DNA of 64,000 nucleotides from Olavius sp. associated proteobacterium Delta 1. Its GTDB lineage: Bacteria; Desulfobacterota; Desulfobacteria; Desulfobacterales; JAFDCJ01. Positions 35,732-44,476 of this stretch are shown here, in pieces. Location of the stretch: positions 1 to 64,000 of the forward strand of contig CACVKW010000819.1 in NCBI GenBank assembly GCA_902749685.1, given 5' to 3'. The notes under the pieces were generated by a model that ran no database searches, was not told the DNA's origin, and saw only the letters and a program-made list of their open reading frames with translations. The number at the start of each line of letters is the position of its first letter. The stretch's first letter is position 1. A program made the position numbers and the translations under genes.

Positions 35732-37252
35732 ATGAGACAGTTTCTTAAGGGATTGGTAATTGCAGGGTTGTTGGGCATCATGATCGCCATGACGACCGGC
35801 TGGGCATTGGCAGGCGGGGTCCTGAAAATAGCCCGGCAGCAGGACAGCACCACACTGGACCCGATCATGACAATTCAGAATGCCGATATCTGGGTTATGA
35901 ACAACATGAACTCACTGCTGGTAAGGGTATCAAGGGACGGTACAACCATTGAACCCGATCTGGCAGAGAGTTGGACAATTTCCCCGGATGGAAAAGTCTA
36001 TACCATGAATCTGCGAACCAACTTGAAATTCGGTGACGGCAGCCCGCTCAAGGCCAGTGATGCCCGGTATAGTCTGCTTCGCCTGCGTGACAAAGAAGGG
36101 TCGGTAATGGCAGGGATGTTCACTGACATCGACACCATTGACACGCCTGATGATCGCACTTTGGTGATTAATCTGAAACAACGATCGGCCCCGTTCCTGG
36201 CGGCATTGGCCATGTTTTCCGCGGCCGTTCTGCCTGAGCAAGCACTCAAGGAACGCGGAGAGGACTTCGGCTCCAATCCTGCAGGCGCCGGTGCTTTCAA
36301 CCTCAAAGAATGGAAGCGCGGCCAATATATCAGTCTGGTGAAGAACCCTTATTTCTGGGAAGCTGATCGGGTTAAGCTCGATGGTGTCGAATGGTCGTAT
36401 ATTCCCAATGACAACACCCGGATTCTGAAACTTCAAACCGCTGAAGTGGATGCAGCGATTTTTATCCCCTTCAACCGGGCCCAAGAATTGGACCGCAACA
36501 AGGATATCAATGTTCACATGGACCCATCGAGCAGAATGGATCATATGCTGGTCAATCATTCACACAAACCGCTCGATGACCTGCGGGTGCGCCAGGCTAT
36601 CTATTATGCACTGAACCGTCAGGCAATCGTCGACGTGGTCACGTTTGAATATGGCAAGGTCGCCAATTCGTTTATCCCGGCCGGTGCCATGCACTATAAC
36701 CCCGATAATTTCGACTATCCCTATGATCCGGCAAAGGCTAAAAAACTACTCGCTGATGCTGCTGTCAAGGGGCTGACTCTGGATCTGCTGGTTACAGCCG
36801 GCGATTCGGTTCACGATCAGATCGCCGTAATGGTAAAGGATCAACTCGGAAAGGCCGGCATAGACGTCAACATCGTCAAACAGGAGGAAGGCCAACAGTG
36901 GGAGAGCACCGTTGCCGGTGAGTACGACATCAGCGTCAACTACTGGACAAACGATGTGATCGATCCGGATCAGAAGTCGAGCTTTTGCGTATTTGGTGAT
37001 GCAGAAAATCTGTCCTACTACACCCGTTATAGAAACCCGAAAGTCACTGCGCTGGTAGAAAAGGGACGGACTGAACTGGATTCGGCAAAACGTCGACAAA
37101 TTTATTATGACATCCAGCGCATGGCCAAAGAGGATGTCCATTGGATCGACCTCTATTACAGTCCTTTCCGCAATGCTTCACGAACCAACGTCGTTAATTA
37201 TTTTCAGAATCCGATGGGACGTTTCATGCTTGAAGATACTTACATGAAATAG
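35732..37252 (+). CDS. Oligopeptide-type extracellular solute-binding protein (family 5)
   Basis: The 506-residue protein has a Sec signal (FLKGLVIAGLLGIMIAMTTGWALA, read in pieces) ending near residue 27, then the SBP family 5 layout. Early ARQQDSTTLDPI and NMNSLLVRVSRDGTTIEPDLAESW are family hallmarks, with KSPAEYSL-like region seen as KASDARYSLLRLRD and a late LTLDLLVTAG lobe. It delivers peptides or related compounds to the preceding permeases. The ATG at 35732 is preceded by AAGGAGGG; an upstream frame from 35678 has no such site. A terminator follows. Confidence 0.92.
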   Translation: MRQFLKGLVIAGLLGIMIAMTTGWALAGGVLKIARQQDSTTLDPIMTIQNADIWVMNNMNSLLVRVSRDGTTIEPDLAESWTISPDGKVYTMNLRTNLKFGDGSPLKASDARYSLLRLRDKEGSVMAGMFTDIDTIDTPDDRTLVINLKQRSAPFLAALAMFSAAVLPEQALKERGEDFGSNPAGAGAFNLKEWKRGQYISLVKNPYFWEADRVKLDGVEWSYIPNDNTRILKLQTAEVDAAIFIPFNRAQELDRNKDINVHMDPSSRMDHMLVNHSHKPLDDLRVRQAIYYALNRQAIVDVVTFEYGKVANSFIPAGAMHYNPDNFDYPYDPAKAKKLLADAAVKGLTLDLLVTAGDSVHDQIAVMVKDQLGKAGIDVNIVKQEEGQQWESTVAGEYDISVNYWTNDVIDPDQKSSFCVFGDAENLSYYTRYRNPKVTALVEKGRTELDSAKRRQIYYDIQRMAKEDVHWIDLYYSPFRNASRTNVVNYFQNPMGRFMLEDTYMK

Positions 37253-37281
37253 CGATGCTTGCCTGGTGTGCGATCAAAAAA

Positions 37282-37310
37282 ATGACGCCCGTGATTCGGG
37301 CGTCATTTTC
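37282..37310. terminator. Bidirectional intrinsic terminator
   Basis: ATGACGCCCG (37282-37291) pairs with CGGGCGTCAT (37297-37306) over ten pairs with loop TGATT, followed by TTTC. On the left seven A residues give a T-run on the other strand. It sits between convergent genes, the binding protein and the iminopeptidase, and would end both transcripts. Confidence 0.9.
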
Positions 37311-37354
37311 AATTGATGGGGTTCTTAAGGCGGGTGTTTGAAAAAGCGGCTATT

Positions 37355-38242
37355 TCATCCGCGATGAGCATTCAGGAACTTCATCAACACCTGGCCGTAG
37401 GCTTCCGGCTCTTCGAAGAAGGGCGTATGGGAGCTGTTTGGAAAAACAACTAATTCCGCATCGGGCAAAGCAAGCTTCATGCGCATGGCGCAGTCGGGGG
37501 TCAGTTCGTCGTATTTGCCTACGGTAATCAATGCCGGGCAGTTGATGCGGTGCATATCCGGGATTCGATTCCAATCCTTCAGGTTCCCGATGTAAAGAAA
37601 CTCGTTAGGACCTTGCATCGTCATATAAGGCGCCATGTTCCAGTCGTCCAGCGAACGGACCAATGGCGCCGGCCAATCGGCAAGACGACACACGTGACGG
37701 TAGTTCAGAATGGTAATTGCGGCCTGGTACTCGGGATGATCCAACGTCCCTTCGGCTTCGTGCTGAAGCATCATCGCCATTGTTTCCGGCCCGAGCGCCT
37801 CTCGATGACGGTTGAGTTCACTGATCAGATGCGGCATATCGGCGCACGTATTTGCGAGGCATATCGTGCGTAAATTTTCCGGGTAGGTGATCCCGTATTC
37901 GATGCTTAGCCAACCACCCCAGGATTGGCCGAGCAGATGGACGCGGCCCAGGTCTAAAGACTGCCTCACTGTTTCAACCTCTTCCACATAGCGTGTAATG
38001 CTCCAAAGCGAGGAATCATCCGGGCGATCTGACGCGCCGGTCCCTAACTGGTCAAAAGCAACCACTCGAAATCCATGGTCAGCCACCCAGGAATGGGACT
38101 CCCGCACATAGTCGCAAGGTAATCCCGGCCCCCCGTTCAAACATAGCAGGGTTTCCTCTCCGCTTCCGAAACTGTATACCACGACCCGGTATCCGTCGAC
38201 GGTGACGTCAATTGTCTCATCGGGTTTGCGTTCATCCCACAT
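37355..38242 (-). CDS. pip: Proline iminopeptidase-like alpha/beta hydrolase
   Basis: The 295-residue protein is an S33-family alpha/beta hydrolase. The oxyanion motif LCLNGGPGLPCDYV is near 35-48, GTGASDRPDD near 68-77, and the nucleophile Ser in LLGQSWGGWLSIEYG near 104-118. The catalytic Asp lies in VGKYDELTPD and the His near the end in NSSHTPFFEEP. These enzymes remove N-terminal proline. It faces the oligopeptide importer, so peptide breakdown after uptake is a plausible partnership. Some relatives act on esters or amides instead. Confidence 0.88.
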   Translation of the reverse strand: MWDERKPDETIDVTVDGYRVVVYSFGSGEETLLCLNGGPGLPCDYVRESHSWVADHGFRVVAFDQLGTGASDRPDDSSLWSITRYVEEVETVRQSLDLGRVHLLGQSWGGWLSIEYGITYPENLRTICLANTCADMPHLISELNRHREALGPETMAMMLQHEAEGTLDHPEYQAAITILNYRHVCRLADWPAPLVRSLDDWNMAPYMTMQGPNEFLYIGNLKDWNRIPDMHRINCPALITVGKYDELTPDCAMRMKLALPDAELVVFPNSSHTPFFEEPEAYGQVLMKFLNAHRG

Positions 38243-38369
38243 TCTAATACCTCGTATTGATTGTTAGGTCCCTATACTATATCAGATAAGTCTGTTAAAC
38301 AAGAATTTTGAACATTTTTTCATATAATGCCTAAAGCTAAAAGACCGTTCAAAAGCATCAGATTCGGAG

Positions 38370-38552
38370 TTTGGAAAAATGCTGCTGCCCGATGCAATCA
38401 AGCGCACGCTGGCGATCAGTGATCAACTCGCAATCTAGGCCATGTTTGTAGATGCTATTGGCGACAACACCAAATGATTCTGCGAACAGTTTGGTTTTGC
38501 CCGCCTAAGCAATGATAGCCTAACACTATTTTTGCCGTTGAAATCAATTTAG
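38370..38552 (+). pseudogene. GNAT-family (TacT-like) toxin remnant
   Basis: Frame 38370-38552 encodes FGKMLLPDAIKRTLAISDQL, then AMFVDAIGDN, FCEQFGFARL and LTLFLPLKSI, the C-terminal third of TacT-like acetyltransferase toxins. TAG (after DQLAI) and TGA (before FCEQFGF, where relatives have Arg) interrupt it. The front and the partner antitoxin are missing. The TGA looks like a CGA to TGA mutation, not selenocysteine, since the TAG shows decay as well. Confidence 0.75.
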
Positions 38553-38564
38553 GATGTAACCGTA

Positions 38565-40736
38565 TTAGGCATCTCCAACCGCACGCAGGCGTTGTTTGAT
38601 CAACTCTAGATCGGGCAGCATGGCCGCTTCGAGCGCCCGCGAAACCGGAACCGGCACATCAGGGGCCGTAATTTTTTCAACCGGTGCATCCAGAAAATCA
38701 TAGAATCGTTCCTGGATTTCGTCGCTGATTCGACTGGCTATCCCCATGCTGCGCGGCACCTGCTCCAAAATGAGCACCAGCCCTGTTTTTTCAACCGATT
38801 GGCCGATGGTATCGAAATCCAAACCGGAATAATCCAGGGTGCGCAAATCCATTACTTCGACATCCAGCCCTTCGGAGGCTAATTCTTCAGCCGCCGCCAC
38901 GGCATCGTTGACTCCTGTCAGATAACTCAGCACGGTGAGGTCTGCACCGGGCCGGACAACGTTGGCCTTGCCGTAGGCCACAAAGTAATCCAGCATATCG
39001 AGGGGAACCGGACCGTTTTGCTCGTACAAGTCGGCATGCTCGATGATGAGCACCGGATCATTGTAGCGGACGGCCGTGTTGAACAGGCCGATATAATCAA
39101 ATGCGTTGGCTGGAGCCACGATTCGCCATCCCGAGAACAGGCTGAAGAGGCCGGCCGGATTCATCGAGTGCTGGCCGCCATAACCCTGCCCGATGGCAAC
39201 CCGCGTTCGGGCCACCAGCGGAAAGCTGACCTGGCCCCCGTACATGTGCCTGAGTTTGCCGATCTGATTGAACAACTGGTCGCAGGCCACCAGCGCGAAG
39301 TCCGGATACATGATCTCAACCACCGGCCGCAGTCCGGTAATGGCGGCACCGCCCGCCATGCCCACGAAGCCGCATTCCGAAATCGGCGTGTTGATCAGCC
39401 GTTCGGGAAACACCTCTTTGATGCCCCGGGTCGCTCGGTACGCGCCGCCATGCAGATTGGCCACCTCCTCCCCGAGAACAAAAACCCTTTCATCCTGCTG
39501 CATGTTGCGCAGGGTAGCTGCAGCGACGGCCTCGCCGTAGCGCATCTCGCTGAATTGATCAAAATCGGCTTTTTCGACAAAACTCACGCCATCGAAGGCA
39601 TCGTCCTCACAGCGCACGTCGCGCACCAGATCCTGCGGCGGCGGCCAGTGCGAGTCCGGAATAAAGCGCCTACCGTCGGTTTTAGCCGTGCAAAAAGCAA
39701 CCGCTTCGCTCACCGCGGCTTTGACCTTGGCCAGCATATCGGCCTGCTGCCCGCCGGAGATTATCTGTTTCTCCACCAGCTGGCCGGCATAGACCTGCAG
39801 CGGATCTTTTTCCTGCCACCGGGTCTCCTCTGTTTGGGAGCGATAACCGAAGGGGCTGCCGGGCAAGCGACCGGCATGGTGATAAAACCGGTAGGTTTCC
39901 GACTCGATCAAAAACGGTCTTGGCGCGGCCTGAATGTCGCTGACGACCCTTTGCAAGGCCCAAAAAACCGCCACCGGGTCCATGCCGTCGACAATCAGGC
40001 TGTCAATTCCGTAACTCAGGCTGCGCAGTCCCAGGTTGATGCAGGATGATGACGTGCAGGTCCCCGTGGCGACCGCGTACAAATTGTTCTCGACAAAATA
40101 AACGATGGGCAGATCCCACAGGGACGCCATATTGGCGACTTCGTGGAAGCAGCCCTGGTTGATGGCGCCATCCCCGAAAAAACTGACCACCACGCGGGAT
40201 CCCGAAGATAATTTTTCGGCCCAGGCCGCGCCGGATGCCAGGGGAATCCCCCCGCCGACAATCCCGTTGCTGCCGATGTTGCCGGAAGCCGGATCAGACA
40301 GATGCATCGATCCCCCGCGTCCCGAACACCAGCCGCTCTTAAGACCCATAATTTCAGCCAGGGTTTTGTTCACGGCGCGCTGCATGTCATCGGCTAAATC
40401 GTTCAGTTGGGGGTCAAAGTCATCCGCTGCATAGTACATGACAGCCTTGGCCAGAAAATGCCCGTGGGCCCGATGGGTGGAGCCGACCAGGTCCGACTTT
40501 TTCAGAACCACAGCGGCGGCAGCGGCATTGGCTTCCTGTCCGATACTGGAATGAACCGGCCCATGCACCAGGTTCGCATCCTTCAATTCAAGCAGGGTGT
40601 CTTCGAATTCGCGGATCAGCTGCAGCAGGAAAAGCATCCGAAGATGATCGATCTTTTTGATTTTTCGAAAATCGGCTGCTGACACATGCAGCCTGTGGCA
40701 AGAGCCGGTCGGCGCAACTTTTTCTAATTTACTCAT
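38565..40736 (-). CDS. Fused E1 (alpha-beta) thiamine-diphosphate dehydrogenase
   Basis: The 723-residue protein joins the alpha and beta subunits of a 2-oxoacid/acetoin dehydrogenase E1. The alpha part (1-370) has GGSMHL, the ThDP motif GDGAINQG (188-190) to NN (217-218), and KTDGRRF near its end. The beta part (about 385-723) starts MRYGEAVAAAT and contains EVANLHGGAY, ISECGFVG, QGYGGQHSMN, and VEVMDLRTLDY. Fused E1 proteins of this sort usually work with E2 and E3 proteins in a multienzyme complex, but none is encoded in this window. It is separated by 61 bases from the SDR gene upstream on the same strand. Acetoin-type similarity suggests a keto or diketo substrate. Confidence 0.9.
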   Translation of the reverse strand: MSKLEKVAPTGSCHRLHVSAADFRKIKKIDHLRMLFLLQLIREFEDTLLELKDANLVHGPVHSSIGQEANAAAAAVVLKKSDLVGSTHRAHGHFLAKAVMYYAADDFDPQLNDLADDMQRAVNKTLAEIMGLKSGWCSGRGGSMHLSDPASGNIGSNGIVGGGIPLASGAAWAEKLSSGSRVVVSFFGDGAINQGCFHEVANMASLWDLPIVYFVENNLYAVATGTCTSSSCINLGLRSLSYGIDSLIVDGMDPVAVFWALQRVVSDIQAAPRPFLIESETYRFYHHAGRLPGSPFGYRSQTEETRWQEKDPLQVYAGQLVEKQIISGGQQADMLAKVKAAVSEAVAFCTAKTDGRRFIPDSHWPPPQDLVRDVRCEDDAFDGVSFVEKADFDQFSEMRYGEAVAAATLRNMQQDERVFVLGEEVANLHGGAYRATRGIKEVFPERLINTPISECGFVGMAGGAAITGLRPVVEIMYPDFALVACDQLFNQIGKLRHMYGGQVSFPLVARTRVAIGQGYGGQHSMNPAGLFSLFSGWRIVAPANAFDYIGLFNTAVRYNDPVLIIEHADLYEQNGPVPLDMLDYFVAYGKANVVRPGADLTVLSYLTGVNDAVAAAEELASEGLDVEVMDLRTLDYSGLDFDTIGQSVEKTGLVLILEQVPRSMGIASRISDEIQERFYDFLDAPVEKITAPDVPVPVSRALEAAMLPDLELIKQRLRAVGDA

Positions 40737-40797
40737 GCTGCTTTCCTCAAATAGTATGTCAGGGTAAAGGATTAATTTGGATCAGATCCGGATATTT

Positions 40798-41610
40798 TTA
40801 GACACCGGAAAAAGCGGTCAGGCCGCCGTCTACGGGTATCACGGCACCGGTCACAAAACTGGACTGTTCGGATAAAAGCCACAGGGCGGCACCGAGTATC
40901 TCTTGTGGTTTGCCGTAACGCGCCATGGGAACGGATTTAATAATCTGAAGGCCGCGCTCGGTAATTTGGCCGGTAGCTTCGTCAATGAGCAAAAACCGGT
41001 TTTGCTCGGTTAGCATAAACCCCGGGGCGATGGCGTTTACCCGGATATTTTCAGAATAGGTCTGCGCCATATGAACCGCCAGCCATCTCGTGAAGCTGTT
41101 CGCAGCCGCTTTGGCATCCGAGTATGATATGGATCTTGTCAGCGGCAATATCCCGGCAATGGAGGTTATATTGAGAATCACACCGGACTTTTTTTCGACA
41201 AATATTCGACCCACACATTGTGACGGCAGCACGGCACTCATGTAATTCAGGGAAAAGCCGCCAACCATGTCTCCGGGAATCAGGTCGAAAAAAGATTTCT
41301 CGGGTGAGGTGGTCGCATTTTTCAGGCCACCGCCGGCCCCGTTGACCAGAAGATCCACAGTTGCGAAAGCATCTTTGGTCAACTGAACTGCAGCGGCCAC
41401 CGAATCCTGTTTGGTGACGTCACACTCGATCGCCAGTGCCTTTCCGCCGGCGGCACGGATTTCGTCGGCCTTAATTTCAGCTGAATCTTTATTCAAATCC
41501 CAGATGGCAACCCGGACGCCTTCGCTTGCCAAAGCTTTGGCAATTTCTCCGCAGATCGCCCCACCGCCGCCAGTCACAACGGCTATTTTTTGATCCAGTC
41601 CATATTTCAT
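40798..41610 (-). CDS. SDR-family D-mannonate oxidoreductase-like protein
   Basis: The 270-residue SDR has KIAVVTGGGGAICGEIA for NAD(P), VNGAGGGLKNATT in the region after the NNAG equivalent, and active-site Ser with YSDAKAAAN (YxxxK). The VNGAGG...ATT signature is characteristic of SDR-type fructuronate reductases (UxuB of the Thermotoga type). C-terminal FVTGAVIPVDGGLTAFSGV follows. It would interconvert fructuronate and mannonate. KDPG aldolase and KduD-like genes nearby are consistent with uronate catabolism. The mannonate assignment is by pattern only. Confidence 0.8.
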   Translation of the reverse strand: MKYGLDQKIAVVTGGGGAICGEIAKALASEGVRVAIWDLNKDSAEIKADEIRAAGGKALAIECDVTKQDSVAAAVQLTKDAFATVDLLVNGAGGGLKNATTSPEKSFFDLIPGDMVGGFSLNYMSAVLPSQCVGRIFVEKKSGVILNITSIAGILPLTRSISYSDAKAAANSFTRWLAVHMAQTYSENIRVNAIAPGFMLTEQNRFLLIDEATGQITERGLQIIKSVPMARYGKPQEILGAALWLLSEQSSFVTGAVIPVDGGLTAFSGV

Positions 41611-41782
41611 AAGTCTTCACACTCAGTACCTAATTAATCCGCCCGGGAGAATACCACAATAGTTTCATCAGAATTCAAAGAGAAAATAAGATTTATCCAC
41701 GCCAGATCTCTTATTTTCAAGGCGGAGCTTAGTACTCATTTATTTAAATCACATCATGTTTGTGCATGATTTATGCGAGCCA

Positions 41783-41885
41783 GATTGAATATTTTAGAAA
41801 TGCGATCGATTCAAATTGAAAAGACAGAGCGAAGCGATACAACAAATCTTCAATCTTCAGTATTCAATTCTCCGCCTTCGGCGGA
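41783..41885. repeat. Palindrome with GATTGAATATT-word arms and conserved core
   Basis: GATTGAATATT at the left end faces CAATCTTCAGTATTCAATTC on the right. The middle AAAAGACAGAGCGAAGCGA (41819-41837) matches the core at 44404-44427. Homology with the 44.4 kb element extends over about 90 bases. A TCCGCC-TTC-GGCGGA hairpin ends it at 41871-41885. Confidence 0.8.
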
Positions 41886-41898
41886 TCCGGGTAGGATA

Positions 41899-42324
41899 TC
41901 AGGTAATCTCCCGCATTTCACAAATTTCATGCTCCGCCCCGCGGAAATAGGCCACGAAAACACCCGGGCGGATCTCCACCGGTTCACCTAAAAATTGAAC
42001 GCCGCGCGCCTTGAGATCCTGATAGGTTTGGTCAAAATCTTCGACCATAAAGCCGATATGGGTCAGCCCATAATCGCTCTGGTTTTGATCCGGTCGAGGC
42101 TCACGGCCTTTTGGATGATAGTAGTCGAACAACTCGACCACGGCTTGGCCGAGTTTCATGTGCACAATCCGGGCCTTGGCACCTTCAATACCGATTATCC
42201 GGGCCAGCGGGGAATCGACCTCACGGTCCAGTGCTTTCTCCATTCCCACAACATCACGGTAGAACTCAATGGCTTTTTCAATGTTCGCCACGCTCAGGCC
42301 GACGTGATCCATCCGTTTGAACAT
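41899..42324 (-). CDS. VOC-family (glyoxalase-like) protein
   Basis: The 141-residue protein is a vicinal-oxygen-chelate fold member. It has two beta-alpha-beta-beta-beta repeats, beginning MDHVGLSVANIEKAIEFYRDVVGM and GLTHIGFMVEDFDQTYQDLKARG. Metal ligands are probably the His of DHVGL, Glu of VVELF, His of THIGF and a late Glu in EHEICEM. Such proteins include lactoylglutathione lyase, methylmalonyl-CoA epimerase and dioxygenases. It has GGGAG before its ATG and sits in the sugar-acid block between two palindromes. Confidence 0.82.
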   Translation of the reverse strand: MFKRMDHVGLSVANIEKAIEFYRDVVGMEKALDREVDSPLARIIGIEGAKARIVHMKLGQAVVELFDYYHPKGREPRPDQNQSDYGLTHIGFMVEDFDQTYQDLKARGVQFLGEPVEIRPGVFVAYFRGAEHEICEMREIT

Positions 42325-42358
42325 GATTGCTCCCTTCTTTCCTTAAATTAAAAACCAG

Positions 42359-42619
42359 GAGTATTGGAGTTTTGGAGTTTTGGAAAAAAGATTTCCGGGT
42401 ATATTCGAGTAGCCATCATGATTTGCACATACCTGCCTGAATTTGATTATAAACAATTACATCCACCGAAGGAATGATCAAAGTGTTGCGCTGTTTGAAA
42501 CGCAGTTTATCCACGTCGGGCTACATTACGTCCAAAGCTCCAATTCCCCGACATCCAAACACCCCACTCAATTATTCCCACACTCCAGTATGCCACTACT
42601 CCATCACTCCAATACTCCG
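42359..42619. repeat. Palindrome with TTGGAGTA-word arms, family of 59591
   Basis: The left arm is GGAGTATTGGAGTTTTGGAG; the right arm holds CACTCCAGTATGCC, CACTACTCC and CACTCCAATACTCC. The interior from 42385 aligns with 59616 onward (CCGGG...AT-TT...ATGA-TTGC...CCTG-ATTT...TAAACAAT), so the two are diverged copies of one about 210-260-base element. Confidence 0.8.
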
Positions 42620-42690
42620 ACACGGCACTATCGGCAAAACCAATCATCTCTAACCTTGCCCGGCTTCCATCCCATATGTCAAATCAGGTA

Positions 42691-43437
42691 TCAATTCATG
42701 TATATGCCGCCGTTGACATCGAGAACACAGCCGGTGATATAGTCGGACATGGCTGAACTCAGAAAAAGCACTGCCTGGGCGACGTCTTCCGGCTGTCCCA
42801 ACCGCCGCAGCGGAATAGCGGCGATATACTCAGCCTCCCGCCCAGCGAGATGCCGCTTGACGGGTTCCGTCAGCGTTATTCCGGGCGCGACGGCATTGAC
42901 ATTGATGCCGAATGGGCCCAGTTTCTTGGCAAAGCTTCGCGTTAATCCGATGATGCCGGCTTTGGATGTCGTGTAATGAACCCCCACATCAATCCCACCG
43001 ATGTGGGCCGCCAGCGAGGAAATATTGATGATTTTACCGGACCCCCTCGCCTTCATGTCGGCCCCGAATACCTGGCTCGCTAAAAACGGGCCGCGCAGAT
43101 TGACATTGATGACTTGATCCCACTCCCGGACGCTGATGGATTCAAAATCTTTTGCATATGAAATAATGCCGGCATTATTGACCAGAATGTCGATGCGACC
43201 GTCGAAATCATCAGACAGCTTTTGATGGAGCACCTTCAGAGAATCGGGGTCCTCCAGGTCGCAGGCATAGGCAGTTGCGCGATCATACCGGGCGGCAGAT
43301 TCCCTGGCGGCCTTAAAATCGATATCCACTAAAGCTACCCGTGCACCCGATTCCGTGAACGTTTGAACGCAAGCGCGTCCCAGTCCCCTGGCCCCCCCCG
43401 TCACAATAATGTTCTTCCCTGACAAATCGATTTTCAA
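42691..43437 (-). CDS. SDR-family dehydrogenase (KduD/gluconate 5-dehydrogenase-like)
   Basis: The 248-residue protein is a classical SDR: GKNIIVTGGARGLGRACV (TGxxxGxG at 14-21), VNNAGII, an active-site Ser in INISSLAAHIGG and YTTSKAGI (YxxxK), and YITGCVLDVNGGIYMN at the end. It is most like 2-deoxy-D-gluconate / 2-dehydro-3-deoxy-D-gluconate 3- or 5-dehydrogenases. It lies 11 bases before the UlaG-like gene on the same strand, so the two are probably co-transcribed. Substrate unproven. Confidence 0.85.
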   Translation of the reverse strand: MKIDLSGKNIIVTGGARGLGRACVQTFTESGARVALVDIDFKAARESAARYDRATAYACDLEDPDSLKVLHQKLSDDFDGRIDILVNNAGIISYAKDFESISVREWDQVINVNLRGPFLASQVFGADMKARGSGKIINISSLAAHIGGIDVGVHYTTSKAGIIGLTRSFAKKLGPFGINVNAVAPGITLTEPVKRHLAGREAEYIAAIPLRRLGQPEDVAQAVLFLSSAMSDYITGCVLDVNGGIYMN

Positions 43438-43448
43438 TTATACTTTCC

Positions 43449-44315
43449 TCATTTTGAAAAGCAGTAAGCAATATCTATTTCCGGTAAAATTACGCGTACC
43501 GGGCCGGGCATTTTTTCTATCTTAGCGCGCAACTTAAGCGGATCGATGGTGTTGAAATCAAACATCCCGAAATGATGCGGTATCATGTAAGGAATGTCGC
43601 AGTCCAGAGATAACTGCAGGGCCTCTTCAAAATGAAAATTACCGGGTATGTTCTGACTTAAACGATAGTCATCGCGACCGTTGACCGGAAGCAATGCGAC
43701 ATCCGGTTTCAAGTTTCGCAAATGCACCTCAAGACCGTCATAGGGGACACAATCGCCCGAATGATAGATATGAATATCTCCGGATCTAAAAATATATCCT
43801 AAAAAATGGTGTTCGCCCCTGGAATTGACCACGATTTGTTCGTGCGCCGCGGGAATCGAATTGAAGCTGATGCCGCTGTCAAGGGTTAAGGATTGGCCGG
43901 CATTGACGCCGGTTGTTTTTTTCATATCCAGCCCCTGGTTGGCAACCGCCTGATCTAATGCGGCGCAGGGTACGAAAAAGTGACAGCCCGGGTTGCGGGC
44001 CAGCGATCGAATCGTTTCAGGATCCATGTGATCCGTATGGCGGTGGGTGCTGAATACCCAGTCAATGCCTTTCAGCGTCGCCGGATCAACCGGGATCGGC
44101 ATCATTCGCTTGTGGGGCAATGGTCGGCCTTTATATTTTTGAGCCAGGGAATCGGAAAGGTAGGGATCGATTAAAAAAGTGTGCGAACCCGCACGCACCG
44201 CAAAGCCTGCCTGTCCCAACCACCATATCGCAACTTGCCCATCGTCGAGCGGCAATGACTGCAGATCATTGACCTTACAGGGTGTGGCCGATAGTTTTAT
44301 CTTCTCTCTTGTCAT
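43449..44315 (-). CDS. UlaG-like metallo-beta-lactamase-fold hydrolase
   Basis: The 288-residue protein has H91-x-H93-x-D95-H96 (STHRHTDHMD), DPYLSD near 50, a later His in IYHSGDCVPY (also Asp) and IPHHFGMFDFN, all typical of UlaG, the L-ascorbate-6-phosphate lactonase. MBL-fold lactonases open sugar lactones in the cytoplasm. The following SDR and the nearby KDPG aldolase suggest lactone hydrolysis between a dehydrogenase and a dehydratase/aldolase step. The substrate lactone cannot be identified. Confidence 0.85.
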   Translation of the reverse strand: MTREKIKLSATPCKVNDLQSLPLDDGQVAIWWLGQAGFAVRAGSHTFLIDPYLSDSLAQKYKGRPLPHKRMMPIPVDPATLKGIDWVFSTHRHTDHMDPETIRSLARNPGCHFFVPCAALDQAVANQGLDMKKTTGVNAGQSLTLDSGISFNSIPAAHEQIVVNSRGEHHFLGYIFRSGDIHIYHSGDCVPYDGLEVHLRNLKPDVALLPVNGRDDYRLSQNIPGNFHFEEALQLSLDCDIPYMIPHHFGMFDFNTIDPLKLRAKIEKMPGPVRVILPEIDIAYCFSK

Positions 44316-44371
44316 TTCTTTGCTTTTTCGTTAAAAAATTGAATCGGGATATTTTCACTATCTTGTAACGT

Positions 44372-44463
44372 ATGAATATTTAAGGAATGCTTTCGCATTT
44401 TAGAAAAGAAGGAGCATAGCGACATCCACAAATATTCAATTTGCAATCTTCAATTTTCAATTC
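44372..44463. repeat. Palindrome with GAATATT/CAATCTTC-word arms and conserved core
   Basis: ATGAATATTTAAGGAATGC on the left faces AATATTCAATTTGCAATC and CTTCAATTTTCAATT on the right. The middle TTTTAGAAAAGAAGGAGCAT plus AGCGACATCC (44400-44427) is the best example of the shared core. The copy at 41783 is related over its whole length. Confidence 0.8.
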
Positions 44464-44476
44464 CGGCTCGTCCGGA

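Noticed and set aside
38470..38490. In-frame TGA in the GNAT remnant as a selenocysteine codon
   Set aside because: Relatives have Arg there (CGA to TGA), an additional TAG precedes it, and the N-terminal part is gone, so it is decay.
39018..40049. 343-codon plus-strand frame opposite the E1 gene
   Set aside because: Antisense shadow of the E1 coding sequence, which has complete catalytic motifs on the minus strand.
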